DNA of 64,000 nucleotides from Robiginitalea sp. SC105 (GTDB taxonomy: Bacteria; Bacteroidota; Bacteroidia; Flavobacteriales; Flavobacteriaceae): positions 1,910,682-1,974,681 of the forward strand of contig NZ_JACLZF010000001.1 of assembly GCF_014243345.1 (NCBI RefSeq), given 5' to 3'. The notes beneath the pieces are model-generated. The model searched no databases. It was given only the letters and a program-made list of their open reading frames with translations, and was not told where the DNA came from. Shown here piece after piece: positions 53,814-63,666 of this stretch. The position numbers and the translations under genes are program-made. Every line of letters starts with the position of its first letter. The stretch's first letter is position 1.

Positions 53814-56153
53814 TTATTCCTTTCCGGGTGCGTATTTTTCGGTTCGTGCATCGCGGATCGGGCCTTCCCAGTTGAGGCCGAAACCAAAATCATAGGCATT
53901 GCCGGCAGTGTCCACGTGGGGTTCCATATCCAGGGGGACGTCTTCGAACTGTGCCTCCACGGTCATCATATCCACAGGCATCTGCATGGGCAGCAACCCC
54001 GAAGGCTCCACCGCACCGGTCAGAATATCCAGTACGGCCTGGTCCTGCACATTGAAATTCAGCACCAGTCCCTGGATTTGCGCTTCAAATTCGGAAACTA
54101 CCGTCGGGTTGGAGAGTTTCAGGATCACGATCACCGGTTTGCCATTCATGGCTGCCACGGTCTCCAGGACGAGTTCCAGGTCCGATTTGTTTTTGGCAGT
54201 AACGGTCTTGCCCCGGTAACTCCGGTTCAGGACATCCCCTTCCCGGGCATCCCCTGCCAGGCTGGGGTCCCTTGCCGTATCGGCGGTATAGGTGTCGTAC
54301 TGCAGGCTGATGGGGAAAAATCCGTTGCCCCCGGATTCTGCATCTTCCGGATTATAGCCCGCGGTCCGCCCGTTCTGCGGGTCGGTGATTACCACAAGTG
54401 CGACATCGGCCGATTCGGGGCTGTCCGCCAGGTCGAAGTACTTTCCTGCCAGTTCCCCGCTCATGGGCATTTCCATGCGACCCGGGATGACATCCCCGAA
54501 AAAGCTTTGGGAAGGCGGCACGAACCGCTCCGGTATGTATACGGAAGTTTCCCTGGACAAAGGCAGGATGCCTTCCTCGTTTTTCAGAACGACCACGGAC
54601 CGCTGCTGGGCCCGGTAACCCGCATCCATAAATTCAGGTTTGCCCACAGTTGCCTCGGTCTCCAGCACGTCCCGATAGGGGTTTTCGAATAATCCTACCT
54701 GGAAGATGTTGGTGAGCAGGCGCCTGGCAGAGGTTTCGAAACGGTCCCGCATAAATTCCTCCCCGTGCTCGGCAACCCCCATCTGATAGGCTTCCAGAAC
54801 GGGTCCTGCGGCATTGTTCCCGCCAAACTGGTCGCAGCCGGCCATGAGGATGCGGTAATGTCTTTCCGCAACGGTCAGGTCCTCCACGCCCCAGGGGGTG
54901 CGTCCGAAAACCGCCATCCCCTCATCGGGGCGGGTAACGCCCCAGTCTGTGCAGACCACCCCATCATAGCCATACTTGCCGCGGAGCTGGTCGGTGATGA
55001 AATACTTGCTGAAGGCATTCCCCACATTATCCCCCCCGGGATCCTGCCCAAAGGAGATGGTGTAATAGGGCATCACCGCTGCAGCCCGACCCGTACCTCC
55101 TTCCAGGGCAAAGGCCCCTTCGACAAAGGGCTTCATGTGCATCTGCAGGTTGTCGCCCGGGAAAACGGCAAATTTGCCAAAGCCGTAGTGCGCATCCCTG
55201 CCGCCTTCCCCGGCACCCCCGCCAGGCCAGTGCTTGACCATGGCGTTGACACTTTCATACCCCCAACCACCGCCGATCATCGCCGAATCGGATGAGGTCT
55301 GGAAGCCATCCACATAGGCCCGGGCCATATCGGTAGACAAGCCGGGGTCGGCCCCGAAGGTCCCGCTGAAACGGTACCAGCGCGGGTCTGTGGCCAGGTC
55401 TACCTGAGGCGACAGGGCGGTGGCAATCCCCAACGCCCGGTATTCCACCGAGGCAATGCGCCCGAAGGCTTCCACCAGCGCGGGGTCAAAACTCGCTGCC
55501 AGGCCCAGGGCATTCGGCCAGCGGGAAATATCCCCCCCGGCCCCCAGGGTGTATTCTTCGTCCGATTCGGCTTCGTGCCGGGGATCGCTGCTGTTGTTGG
55601 CCGGGATCCCGAGCCCGAGGCCTTCCACCAGGGCCTGTACATTGTTGTTCCAACGGGCCGCTACGGCCGGGCTCTCCACGGCGGTCATCAACACGTGGCG
55701 GAGGTTGTCATCCGTCAGGAAGGCCCTTTGCTGGTCGGTAAGGTCCGAGGGGAGGGCCCCGCTTTCCCCCAGGGGTTTTCCATTATAGGTGCCCCCGCCG
55801 CCGAAACCCCCTCCGGGTATCCGCTGGTGGGCGCTGTAAAGCATCAGTCCGGCGATCTGTTCCACGGACATGCGCCCTGCGAGGTCACTGGCCCGTTCTG
55901 CAACTGGCAGGCGCCAGTCTTCGTAGGGCTCCAGGGTGCCATTCTGGTTGAGGTCCTTGAAGGCAAAACGGTCTGCCTCCAGGAGTTGAACCCCGGATTC
56001 GGGGGAGTATCCGAGGGTTTGCCCCCCTTCGTTCTCCACTAGGTTGTATCCTTCTTTCGGGGTTTCTTTCCATTTGGGGCCGCAGCCACTCAGTAGCAAT
56101 GCAGCCAGGAGGAAGCCCGGAATGCTCGCCGTGCGATAGTTTTTCGGAAACAT
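53814..56153 (-). CDS. GH3-family glycosidase, lipoprotein
   Basis: The 779-residue protein has a lipobox ending at C24 (LLLSGCGPKW). A Ca-binding-like DLNQNGTLEPYEDW (67-80) precedes the GH3 N domain with KHWPGGG (308-314) and CTDWG, where D403 is the probable nucleophile. A GH3 C domain follows (SVVVLKNEEGILPLS). Family members are beta-glucosidases, xylosidases or N-acetylglucosaminidases. The sugar specificity is not certain. It precedes the DUF5916 protein by one base, so the two likely act together at the cell surface. Confidence 0.92.
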   Translation of the reverse strand: MFPKNYRTASIPGFLLAALLLSGCGPKWKETPKEGYNLVENEGGQTLGYSPESGVQLLEADRFAFKDLNQNGTLEPYEDWRLPVAERASDLAGRMSVEQIAGLMLYSAHQRIPGGGFGGGGTYNGKPLGESGALPSDLTDQQRAFLTDDNLRHVLMTAVESPAVAARWNNNVQALVEGLGLGIPANNSSDPRHEAESDEEYTLGAGGDISRWPNALGLAASFDPALVEAFGRIASVEYRALGIATALSPQVDLATDPRWYRFSGTFGADPGLSTDMARAYVDGFQTSSDSAMIGGGWGYESVNAMVKHWPGGGAGEGGRDAHYGFGKFAVFPGDNLQMHMKPFVEGAFALEGGTGRAAAVMPYYTISFGQDPGGDNVGNAFSKYFITDQLRGKYGYDGVVCTDWGVTRPDEGMAVFGRTPWGVEDLTVAERHYRILMAGCDQFGGNNAAGPVLEAYQMGVAEHGEEFMRDRFETSARRLLTNIFQVGLFENPYRDVLETEATVGKPEFMDAGYRAQQRSVVVLKNEEGILPLSRETSVYIPERFVPPSQSFFGDVIPGRMEMPMSGELAGKYFDLADSPESADVALVVITDPQNGRTAGYNPEDAESGGNGFFPISLQYDTYTADTARDPSLAGDAREGDVLNRSYRGKTVTAKNKSDLELVLETVAAMNGKPVIVILKLSNPTVVSEFEAQIQGLVLNFNVQDQAVLDILTGAVEPSGLLPMQMPVDMMTVEAQFEDVPLDMEPHVDTAGNAYDFGFGLNWEGPIRDARTEKYAPGKE

Positions 56154-56229
56154 GTTAGGGGGATTTGGTTTTTGGTTTATTGGAATGCGGCTCCGCTTTC
56201 CTGGCGAAGCCTTTTACGGTGTTGAACGG

Positions 56230-56799
56230 TTACTGTTGCGCCATCTCCAGGCGGATGGTGATATCCAGTTCGTTTCCGATAGTGGGTGTCTCCCCGCCCA
56301 CACCGAATTCAAGCCGGTCAATGGTGGTTTCCAGGCGGACGCCCGCCTTGAGTTTCTCGCTCCGCTGGTCGGTGATCACCCCTCCGACCTTGCCTTTGAA
56401 GGTCACCTCCTTGGTAACTCCGTGGATGGTCAGGTCCCCTGTAAGGTCAAAGGTGCCTTCGCCTGTGGAGGTGCTGGAGTTGGTGGTAAATGTCATTTCC
56501 GGGTAGGTTTCCACCTCGAAGAAGTCCGCGCTGCGCAGGTGGTTGTCCCGGCGTTCTACCCCGGTATCAACGCTGGTCGTCTGGATGGTCGCCGTAAATT
56601 CTGGGGTGGCAAACGAATCCCCGGCCGTTGCGGAGATGTCGAATTCCCCGAAGGTCCCCGTGACCGTAGAGATCATCAGGTGGGGGATTTCGAATTCCAC
56701 ACTGGAGTGGGCGCCATCGGCTTTCCACTCGGATTGGGCACTCAGGGTCAGGGTGGCCAGCAGGGCCAGGATCAGGAAGTTGAATTTTTTCATTGTCAA
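56230..56799 (-). CDS. YceI-family exported protein
   Basis: The 189-residue protein has a signal peptide (ILALLATLTLSAQ) and a YceI-like lipocalin barrel (WKADGAHSSVEFEIPHLMISTVTGTFGEF, then TGDLTIHGVTKEVTFKGKV). YceI proteins bind isoprenoid-type lipids in the periplasm. It is 76 bases upstream of the GH3 gene on the same strand. The 232 bases upstream of it hold no gene that I can support. Confidence 0.92.
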   Translation of the reverse strand: MTMKKFNFLILALLATLTLSAQSEWKADGAHSSVEFEIPHLMISTVTGTFGEFDISATAGDSFATPEFTATIQTTSVDTGVERRDNHLRSADFFEVETYPEMTFTTNSSTSTGEGTFDLTGDLTIHGVTKEVTFKGKVGGVITDQRSEKLKAGVRLETTIDRLEFGVGGETPTIGNELDITIRLEMAQQ

Positions 56800-57031
56800 T
56801 AGGTGTTAGGTTTGCAAATAAATTTTAGAAATGCGTTTGTGTAAAAATCATTTTTTAAGAAGGCAGGTCGCTACCGGAAGGCAGCCTGGGCGCCGGAAAG
56901 TTAAGTTTAAGACGCAGAACCTGCTGTAGTTTAGAACCCTACAGCGCCAAAAGGTTTAATCCCAACTGTGGATTTAACATTTCGGGGGAACAGCCGGGTG
57001 GCGGGAAAACCGCGCCTGAGGCCCCACCTGA

Positions 57032-58009
57032 TTATTCCAGCGAGCGGAGATACGCATAACTCGCGCTGAGTGCGGACTGGGGGTCGGCGACCATGTCCTG
57101 TTCCACAAAAAAGTGTTCGACCCCGGTTTCCAGGGCCGTATCGAGGATGGGCTTAAGGTCCAGGGCACCGTCCCCAAGGGTAGTCATGTTCGGGAACAGG
57201 CCCACCCACTGGGAGGGGTCGCCCCCGTCCCCCGCGAAATATTTCAATTCCTTCATATCCTTGATGTGCATCATTTTGTAGCGCCCCTGGTACCTCCGAA
57301 GGTATTCCGATGGGTTGGCGCGTCCCGATACGGTCCAGAATAAATCCATCTCCAGGAATACCCCTTCCGGGTCTGTGGCATCCATCAGCACCTCAAAGGG
57401 GACCTGCCCGTCGCTTTCCTGCAGGCCGTAACCGTGGTTGTGGTAGGCAAAGCGGATCCCTTCCTCCCGGGCGGCTTTCCCGATGACGTTAAAGCCGTCC
57501 GCCATCCGTTTGTAATCATCCAGCGTCTGCCGCCGGTCTTCGGGGATGGACGGAAGGGTTACATAGGTGGCGCCCAGGTCCCTGGCTGCGGCAGCCAGGG
57601 CGGGCAGGTTATTTTCCAAAGTATCCAGGTCCGTATGCATGGAAGGTACCCGGAAACCGAAAGAATTGAGCAGGGATTTGAAGGCTGCCAGTTCGTACCC
57701 GAAGAATCCGCTGGCCGTGAAGCCCAGCATGGGCTCCAGGCTGGCCCACCGCTCTTTGTTCCGTCGATCGCTGAAGGGGTAGGGCCCGTAGAGTTCCAGT
57801 TCCTCATACCCCATGTCCGCCAGCATTTTCAGGGCCGCTTCCGGGCGGTCATCCAGCATTTTAGGAATCGAAAACAGCTGCACCCCGATCCGCTGGATTT
57901 TCCCGGATAGCCCGGTTTCAGGTAGTTGTCCCAATAACCGGGAAGGAAGCAGGAAGCTGCCCGCAGCCGTCAGGGCAGTGGTCTTTAAAAATTGGTTTCG
58001 GTTCATCAT
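57032..58009 (-). CDS. exported sugar phosphate isomerase/epimerase-like TIM-barrel protein
   Basis: From the ATG at 58009 (MMNRNQFLKTTALTAAGSFLLPSRLLGQ) the product has 325 residues. It begins with a Tat-like secretion segment without the double arginine. The rest is an AP-endonuclease-2/xylose isomerase-type barrel: GVQLFSIPKMLDDRPEAALKMLADMGYEELELY, FAYHNHGYGLQ, VFLEMDLFWTVSG and MMHIKDMK are metal-site regions. The substrate is probably a sugar or inositol derivative. It lies 52 bases downstream of the amidohydrolase on the same strand. Longer frames at the N terminus are not needed. Confidence 0.88.
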   Translation of the reverse strand: MMNRNQFLKTTALTAAGSFLLPSRLLGQLPETGLSGKIQRIGVQLFSIPKMLDDRPEAALKMLADMGYEELELYGPYPFSDRRNKERWASLEPMLGFTASGFFGYELAAFKSLLNSFGFRVPSMHTDLDTLENNLPALAAAARDLGATYVTLPSIPEDRRQTLDDYKRMADGFNVIGKAAREEGIRFAYHNHGYGLQESDGQVPFEVLMDATDPEGVFLEMDLFWTVSGRANPSEYLRRYQGRYKMMHIKDMKELKYFAGDGGDPSQWVGLFPNMTTLGDGALDLKPILDTALETGVEHFFVEQDMVADPQSALSASYAYLRSLE

Positions 58010-58061
58010 CGTAACAGGGTTTTTTGTAAAGTTATTTGTTTCCCAACGAAACGGCCCGGGT

Positions 58062-59480
58062 CTATTCCCCGGCCGCATTTTGGGCGATCTCCTCCAGGCG
58101 GGCATCGATGGCTTCGCGCGAAAACCACTGGTCTCCCAGCATCAGCCCGCGGAGGTCCTTCAGGGCATCGAGGTCTTCCAGGGGGTTGCCGCCCACCAGG
58201 AAGAATTCCGCCCGTTTTCCCGCCTCCAGCGTACCGGTCTCATCCTGTATCCCGAAAAAGCGGGCAGGGTAGAGGGTGCCCATCCGTAGGATTTCCTCCG
58301 GGGGGATACCCGCATGCTGCATCCCGTCGATTTCGTGGTGGATGGAGAAACCCGGGACATTGAAGACCTGGGGGGCATCCGAACCCAGCAGGAGGCCGAA
58401 GCCATTTTTCTGCAATTTGCCGATCAGCTTCAGGCGGATGGCGTTGAATTGCTCCCACTGATCCGGATCCCAGGAAGGGTCCGACATATAGGCCTCCTTG
58501 GTCTGTTTCCAGTTGGCCAGTGTTTCGGCAGGCATGTAGCGCATCTCCGGCTGGGCCAGCAGGCTGTCGGCATCCGTGGGTGCAAACCAGCGCTCGAAAA
58601 GGCTTTGGGTGGGCACGACGGCTACATTGTAGGCCAGGGCCAGTGCCACCAGGGCGTCCATGGAACCGGTGTTCGCCAGGGGCGTGAAATTAAAGCCGAA
58701 AAACCCGTTTTCGGCGGGGGCTACATTCGCAGATTCGGGAACGAGCCCTTCCAGGAACCCGTCCACGTGGTCGATGGTCGCATACCGGCTTTCCAGCGCG
58801 TGCCGGATTCCCACATCCACCGGCACGTGGCCGGCAAACGGGATGGCATTTTCCCGGGCCGTTGCCACCAGGGTGTCAAATACCGGCCGCAGGATCCCCG
58901 GGTGGATCTTCAGGAAATCATAGCCCTCTGAGGCATACTGGCCCACCAGGGTGCGTGCCGCTTCGGGGGTGGGCACGGTATTCCCGTTCAGGGAGGGGCT
59001 GGAAGTAAAGATTCGCGGGCTGATGAGTTCCCCGGCCGCCTGTCTTTCCCGGAGTTCCAGGTGGTACGGATGCCCCAGCATCCCGCGGATGGTGGTAACC
59101 CCGTTGGAGAGGTAGAGGAACAGGGTTTCCTCGATCCGCCGGGCCGATGTGGGCGGGGAAGGGATGTGGGCGTGCATCTCGGTCAGGCCCGGCACCGCAT
59201 AGGCGCCCCCGGCATCGATGGGGTTCGGATAGGCCCCGGCATTTTCAACCATCGGGCCAATGTGTTGGATCCGGCCCGAGTCCACCACCATCACCTGGTT
59301 TTCCAGGACCTGGCCATTTTCGACATCCACCACATGGACGTTGGTAAACAACCGGGCGGTCGGGCTGGGTGAATCCGAAGGCGTCCCCTGGCAGGCCAGC
59401 ATGCAGCAGGCCAGCAAGCAGGAAACAAACATCCCGGAAACCCTTCCCGGGGAACAATTTAACTGGTCTCTTGTCTTCAT
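58062..59480 (-). CDS. amidohydrolase-family lipoprotein
   Basis: The 472-residue protein begins with a lipoprotein signal (CLLACCMLACQG). A metal-dependent amidohydrolase domain follows: TEMHAHIPSPP (first HxH), the lysine position in DFLKIHPG, AGHVPVD and TIDHVDG histidines and LLLGSDAPQVFN (D). The last 60 residues form the second beta-sandwich. It resembles the amidohydrolase at 50177-51427 only in general fold. It overlaps the YdeI-like gene by four bases, so it is part of the same transcript. Confidence 0.9.
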   Translation of the reverse strand: MKTRDQLNCSPGRVSGMFVSCLLACCMLACQGTPSDSPSPTARLFTNVHVVDVENGQVLENQVMVVDSGRIQHIGPMVENAGAYPNPIDAGGAYAVPGLTEMHAHIPSPPTSARRIEETLFLYLSNGVTTIRGMLGHPYHLELRERQAAGELISPRIFTSSPSLNGNTVPTPEAARTLVGQYASEGYDFLKIHPGILRPVFDTLVATARENAIPFAGHVPVDVGIRHALESRYATIDHVDGFLEGLVPESANVAPAENGFFGFNFTPLANTGSMDALVALALAYNVAVVPTQSLFERWFAPTDADSLLAQPEMRYMPAETLANWKQTKEAYMSDPSWDPDQWEQFNAIRLKLIGKLQKNGFGLLLGSDAPQVFNVPGFSIHHEIDGMQHAGIPPEEILRMGTLYPARFFGIQDETGTLEAGKRAEFFLVGGNPLEDLDALKDLRGLMLGDQWFSREAIDARLEEIAQNAAGE

Positions 59481-60040
59481 TCGTATCGGTTTTTCTTTCC
59501 GGCCCTGAGCAGCCGGGTGATTTCTGAAATGCGCCTGGCCCGCGTGGTTTCCCTTTTCGCCTGGAACAGCCAGTACAGGTAACTCTTTTGATGGGTCCAG
59601 GAGATTTCCTCGTAGAAAGCCCGGGCATCCGGGTGGGCCCCGAAAGCGGCTTCAAGGTCGTCCGGGATCACCCCGTTTTCCACATCGTCCAGGGCACTCC
59701 AGGATCCGTCGGCCCTGGCTGCCGCTATACGGGCAAGTCCCGCCGGGTGCATCTTCCCGGCCCTGGTGAGCTCGTCAAGGTGTTGCTTGTTCAGCCTGCT
59801 CCAGACGCTTCCCGGTTTCCTGGGACAGAAATATTGCCGCCTCTTCCCGTTTCCAAGGCTTTTGACCGTGGAATCGATCCAGCCGAAGCAGAGCGCTTCC
59901 CGTACTGCTTCCTCCCAGCGCATACTTTCTTTTTCATGGTCGACGGTATAAAAAACAAGGAAGATGCCCTGGCTTTTCGCGTGATGCGCTTCCAGCCAAC
60001 GGCGCCATTCAATTGCTGTCGGAAAGTAGTGGGACTCCAA
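59477..60040 (-). CDS. YdeI/OmpD-associated family protein
   Basis: The 187-residue protein matches the bacteriocin-protection YdeI/OmdA family: WRRWLEAHHAKSQGIFLVFYTVDHE, WEEAVREALCFGWIDSTVKSLGNGKRRQYFCPRKPGSVWSRLNKQ and an acidic C-terminal helix with AFYEEISWTHQKSYLYWLF. The fold is known but the function is only loosely defined. It is the first gene of the leftward set at 57.0-60.0 kb and is divergent from the large fusion protein. Confidence 0.9.
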   Translation of the reverse strand: MESHYFPTAIEWRRWLEAHHAKSQGIFLVFYTVDHEKESMRWEEAVREALCFGWIDSTVKSLGNGKRRQYFCPRKPGSVWSRLNKQHLDELTRAGKMHPAGLARIAAARADGSWSALDDVENGVIPDDLEAAFGAHPDARAFYEEISWTHQKSYLYWLFQAKRETTRARRISEITRLLRAGKKNRYE

Positions 60041-60158
60041 ACCCTGGATGTTTCAAATACAACTTCTTCTTAAAATTATTAGAAAGTTAACGGTTTTTTT
60101 GGCAATCAATACGTGTAATATGTACATTAGTCAGCCAAACTAAAAAACATCCCTGTAC

Positions 60159-63100
60159 ATGAGATTCTTACGCTTTATCCTGCCGGTCCTGTTGGGGTTG
60201 GCCCTGACCATTTCGTGCGATAAAGAGCGCACGGGTCCCCCCAAGGTACTTGTTTTCAGCAAGACAATGGCCTTCAGGCATGCATCCATCCCCAGCGGAA
60301 TTGCCGCCATCCGGAAACTGGGGGCCGAGAACGGCTTCGAGGTGGATACGACCGAAAATGCAGATCGCTTCAACGAGGAAAACCTGGGCCAGTACAGTGC
60401 CGTGATCTTCCTGAGTACCACAGGCGATGTCCTGGATGCGACCCAGGAGGCCGCCTTTGAACGGTATATCCAGGCGGGCGGCGGATATGTGGGCATCCAC
60501 GCAGCCACCGATACGGAATACGACTGGGGCTGGTATGGCAAGCTCGCCGGGGCCTATTTCCAGAGCCACCCCGCCGGGACGCCCGAAGCGGATTTCCACG
60601 TGGTGGACCGCAGCCATCCCGCCACCGAATTTTTCCAGGATACCGTCTGGCACCGGACGGACGAGATGTACAACTTCAAGAAAATCAATCCGGACATCAA
60701 CGTACTGGTCACCATCGACGAATCCACCTATGAAGGAGGGGAGAACGGGGATTACCACCCCATGGCCTGGTACCACGAGTACGACGGGGGGCGCGCTTTC
60801 TATACCGCCCTGGGGCACACGGACGAGACGTATTCCGAGGACCTGTACCTGAAACACCTCCTCGGCGGCATACAGTACGCCATCGGCAAGAACCTGGAGT
60901 TGGATTACGACATGGCCCATTCCCAGATCCCGCCGGAGGCCAACCGGTTTACCAAAGTACAATTGGTGGGAGGGAAGTTCTACGAGCCAACCGAAATGAC
61001 CATCCTCCCCAACGGGGATATCCTGGTGGCCCAGCGCAGGGGGGAGATCATGCTTTACGAAGCCGCCACGGGGGATTTCCGGCAGGTGGCCTTACTGGAT
61101 GTCTACCACAAGACGCTGCACACCCCCGGGGTCAATGCAGAGGAAGGTGTCATGGGCCTGCAGAAAGACCCGGACTACAGCAACAACCATTGGGTATATG
61201 TCTACTACGCCCCCACCGGGGATGAAGAAAAAAACATCCTTTCGCGCTTCAAATACCAGGATGGGAACTTTGACCTGGACTCGGAACAGGTCATCCTGGA
61301 AGTCGCCAGCGATCGGGAAATCTGCTGCCACACTGGTGGTTCCATCGCCTTTGGCGGGGACGGGTTGCTTTACCTGTCTACCGGGGATAACTCGACACCA
61401 TTCAACCAGCAGGATGTCCCCTATGTGAACAACGGGTACGCACCCCTGAACGACCTGCCGGGAAGCGAGCAATTCGACGCCCGCCGTTCCTCCGGGAACA
61501 CCAACGACCTCCGCGGCAAGATCCTGCGGATCCGCGTCAACGAGGACGGCAGTTACAGCATCCCTGAAGGCAACCTGTTTGCCGAGGGGACCGAAAACAC
61601 CCGCCCGGAAATCTATACCATGGGCCACCGCAACCCCTACCGGATCTCCGTGGACCCGAAGAACGGCTACGTGTATTGGGGCGATGTGGGACCCGATGCC
61701 CGGGGCGACAGCCTGCAGACCCGTGGGCCGAGGGGGTATGACGAAATCAACCAGGCCCGGGAGCCCGGCAACTATGGCTGGCCGCTTTTTATCGCCAACA
61801 ACAAGGCCTATGTGGATTACGATTACAGCACGGGCGAAAGCGGCGAGGCATTTGACCCGGAACACCCGATCAATGACTCCCGGAACAACACCGGCCTGAG
61901 AGAACTGCCTCCGGCCCAGCCCGCCATGGTATATTACCACTATGGGGAAAGCTCCGAATTTCCGCAGGTAGCCTCCGGTGGCCGGAATGCCATGGCCGGG
62001 CCTGCCTATTACAAGGACCTCTACAACGGCGAGGGATCCCTGCCGGATTATTACGACGGCAAGGTACTGGTATACGAATGGATGCGCGGCTGGATGAAGT
62101 CCGTGGAACTCTTCGAGGACGGCACCTTCAACAAGATGGTTCCGTTTGCGTCCGATATTGAGCTAAATAACCTGATCGATATGGAAGTGGGCCCCGACGG
62201 ACGGGTGTACCTGCTCGAATACGGTACCGGCTGGTTTACCGCAAACGACAACAGCGGCCTGAGCTATATCGAATACAATGGCGGCAACCGCCCGCCGATG
62301 ATCGAAGGCCTGGAAATCGATCTCACCTCCGGTACATCCCCCCTGGCCATTCAGGCGACCCTTGGGGCTGAGGACCTGGAAGGGGATGCGATGCAGTATA
62401 TCTGGCTGATGGGCAACGGCGACAGTTTGGTCACCGACGTTCCTACCCTTTCCTATACCTACGAGAAAAATGGGGAATATTCAATGATGGCCCGGGCCAT
62501 GGACAATTCCGGGGAGATCTCGGAAGGCGTTTCCGAAACCATTTTTGTCGGAAATACCAGGCCCGAGGTGCGCATCTCCATGGAAGGGGGGAACGAATCC
62601 TTCTTTATGCCTGGGGTACCCGTCAAGTACAGCGTGACCGTAATGGACGAAGGGGCTGAAATACCCGCGGACGACAACCTCTATATCTCGGTGGATTACC
62701 GGGAAGGGATGGACGATAGTTCCAGGGATTTCGGACACCAGCAGGCTTCCGCCACCATTACCGGGAAGGCGCTTACCCAGAGCCTGGATTGCAAATCCTG
62801 CCACAAGGAGAATGAGGCTTCCATCGGGCCGGCCTATATGGAGGTATCCAAAAAGTACCAGGAGGGACGGCGCAATACAAACCGCCGCTACCTGATGGAT
62901 AAAATCCGCAACGGCGGCAGTGGCGTCTGGGGAGAGGTGGCCATGGCGGCCCACCCGGACCTGAGCACGGATGAACTCGAACAGATGGCTACCTATATCC
63001 TGTCCCTGGCGGATGAGCGGCCCCGGCCGCCTTCCCTGCCGGCAAGCGGCATGATCATGCCGGATGCCTCCCAGGCGGCCAACACGATGATCCTAACCGC

Positions 63101-63560
63101 ATCCTACACGGACCCGGGCCTCAATGGGGTCAAACCCCTGACGGGCGGGGACCAGCTGGCACTGACCGGCAACCGTATCTCCCCCCGGGAAGACATGCCC
63201 AAGGAAGGGATGCAGTCCATGAGCTTCGGAGGGATGGACCTGGTCCTGCTCAATGCCCCACAGGGCTGGCTGAAAATGGACGGGTACGACCTGACCGGAG
63301 TAAAATCCCTGGTATTGCAGGCGGGATGGCAATCTGCGCCCGCAGCCGGATCGGATTTTGAACTGCACCTGGGTAGCCCGGATGGCGAACTCATCGGGAG
63401 TGGCAGCCTGGACGCCCCAAGTGGGCAGGGGGCCGCGATCCCGGTAACCCTGACGCGGGAACTCAGCGGGCGCCAGCCCATCGTACTGACCTATAAACGG
63501 CAGGAGGCCGAAGGGGATGAACCGGGGATGATGGCCATTATGGGCATACAGTTCCAGTAG
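60159..63560 (+). CDS. ThuA-PQQ dehydrogenase-like-PKD-cytochrome c lipoprotein
   Basis: The 1133-residue protein has a lipobox (ALTISC). Domain order: ThuA-like glutamine amidotransferase fold (about 30-240; MAFRHASIPSG, HAATDTEYDWGWYGKLAGAYFQSHP), PQQ-dependent sugar dehydrogenase-like propeller (265-680; MGHRNPYRISVDP, WGDVGPDARGD), a PKD-type domain (715-800), a class I cytochrome c (CKSCH, C878, C881, H882; axial Met near 929) and a C-terminal carbohydrate-binding-like sandwich (1000-1133). Redox equivalents may pass from a sugar to the haem. It is probably a secreted or surface oxidoreductase. No truncation seen. Confidence 0.9.
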   Translation: MRFLRFILPVLLGLALTISCDKERTGPPKVLVFSKTMAFRHASIPSGIAAIRKLGAENGFEVDTTENADRFNEENLGQYSAVIFLSTTGDVLDATQEAAFERYIQAGGGYVGIHAATDTEYDWGWYGKLAGAYFQSHPAGTPEADFHVVDRSHPATEFFQDTVWHRTDEMYNFKKINPDINVLVTIDESTYEGGENGDYHPMAWYHEYDGGRAFYTALGHTDETYSEDLYLKHLLGGIQYAIGKNLELDYDMAHSQIPPEANRFTKVQLVGGKFYEPTEMTILPNGDILVAQRRGEIMLYEAATGDFRQVALLDVYHKTLHTPGVNAEEGVMGLQKDPDYSNNHWVYVYYAPTGDEEKNILSRFKYQDGNFDLDSEQVILEVASDREICCHTGGSIAFGGDGLLYLSTGDNSTPFNQQDVPYVNNGYAPLNDLPGSEQFDARRSSGNTNDLRGKILRIRVNEDGSYSIPEGNLFAEGTENTRPEIYTMGHRNPYRISVDPKNGYVYWGDVGPDARGDSLQTRGPRGYDEINQAREPGNYGWPLFIANNKAYVDYDYSTGESGEAFDPEHPINDSRNNTGLRELPPAQPAMVYYHYGESSEFPQVASGGRNAMAGPAYYKDLYNGEGSLPDYYDGKVLVYEWMRGWMKSVELFEDGTFNKMVPFASDIELNNLIDMEVGPDGRVYLLEYGTGWFTANDNSGLSYIEYNGGNRPPMIEGLEIDLTSGTSPLAIQATLGAEDLEGDAMQYIWLMGNGDSLVTDVPTLSYTYEKNGEYSMMARAMDNSGEISEGVSETIFVGNTRPEVRISMEGGNESFFMPGVPVKYSVTVMDEGAEIPADDNLYISVDYREGMDDSSRDFGHQQASATITGKALTQSLDCKSCHKENEASIGPAYMEVSKKYQEGRRNTNRRYLMDKIRNGGSGVWGEVAMAAHPDLSTDELEQMATYILSLADERPRPPSLPASGMIMPDASQAANTMILTASYTDPGLNGVKPLTGGDQLALTGNRISPREDMPKEGMQSMSFGGMDLVLLNAPQGWLKMDGYDLTGVKSLVLQAGWQSAPAAGSDFELHLGSPDGELIGSGSLDAPSGQGAAIPVTLTRELSGRQPIVLTYKRQEAEGDEPGMMAIMGIQFQ

Positions 63561-63612
63561 GGAGATTGGATGCCGGCTTTCGTTTCCGGCAAAAAGGAAC
63601 ATACCAAAATAA

Positions 63613-63637
63613 AAAAGGGCGCAACCGCGCCCTTTTC
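63613..63637 (+). terminator. intrinsic terminator after the ThuA fusion gene
   Basis: AAAAGGGCGC (63613-63622) pairs with GCGCCCTTTT (63627-63636) around AACC. The symmetric A/T flanks make it usable from both sides, which fits the converging gene at the right edge. Confidence 0.9.
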
Positions 63638-63666
63638 TATTTTCTATAATTGTTTTCCCATTCCTC

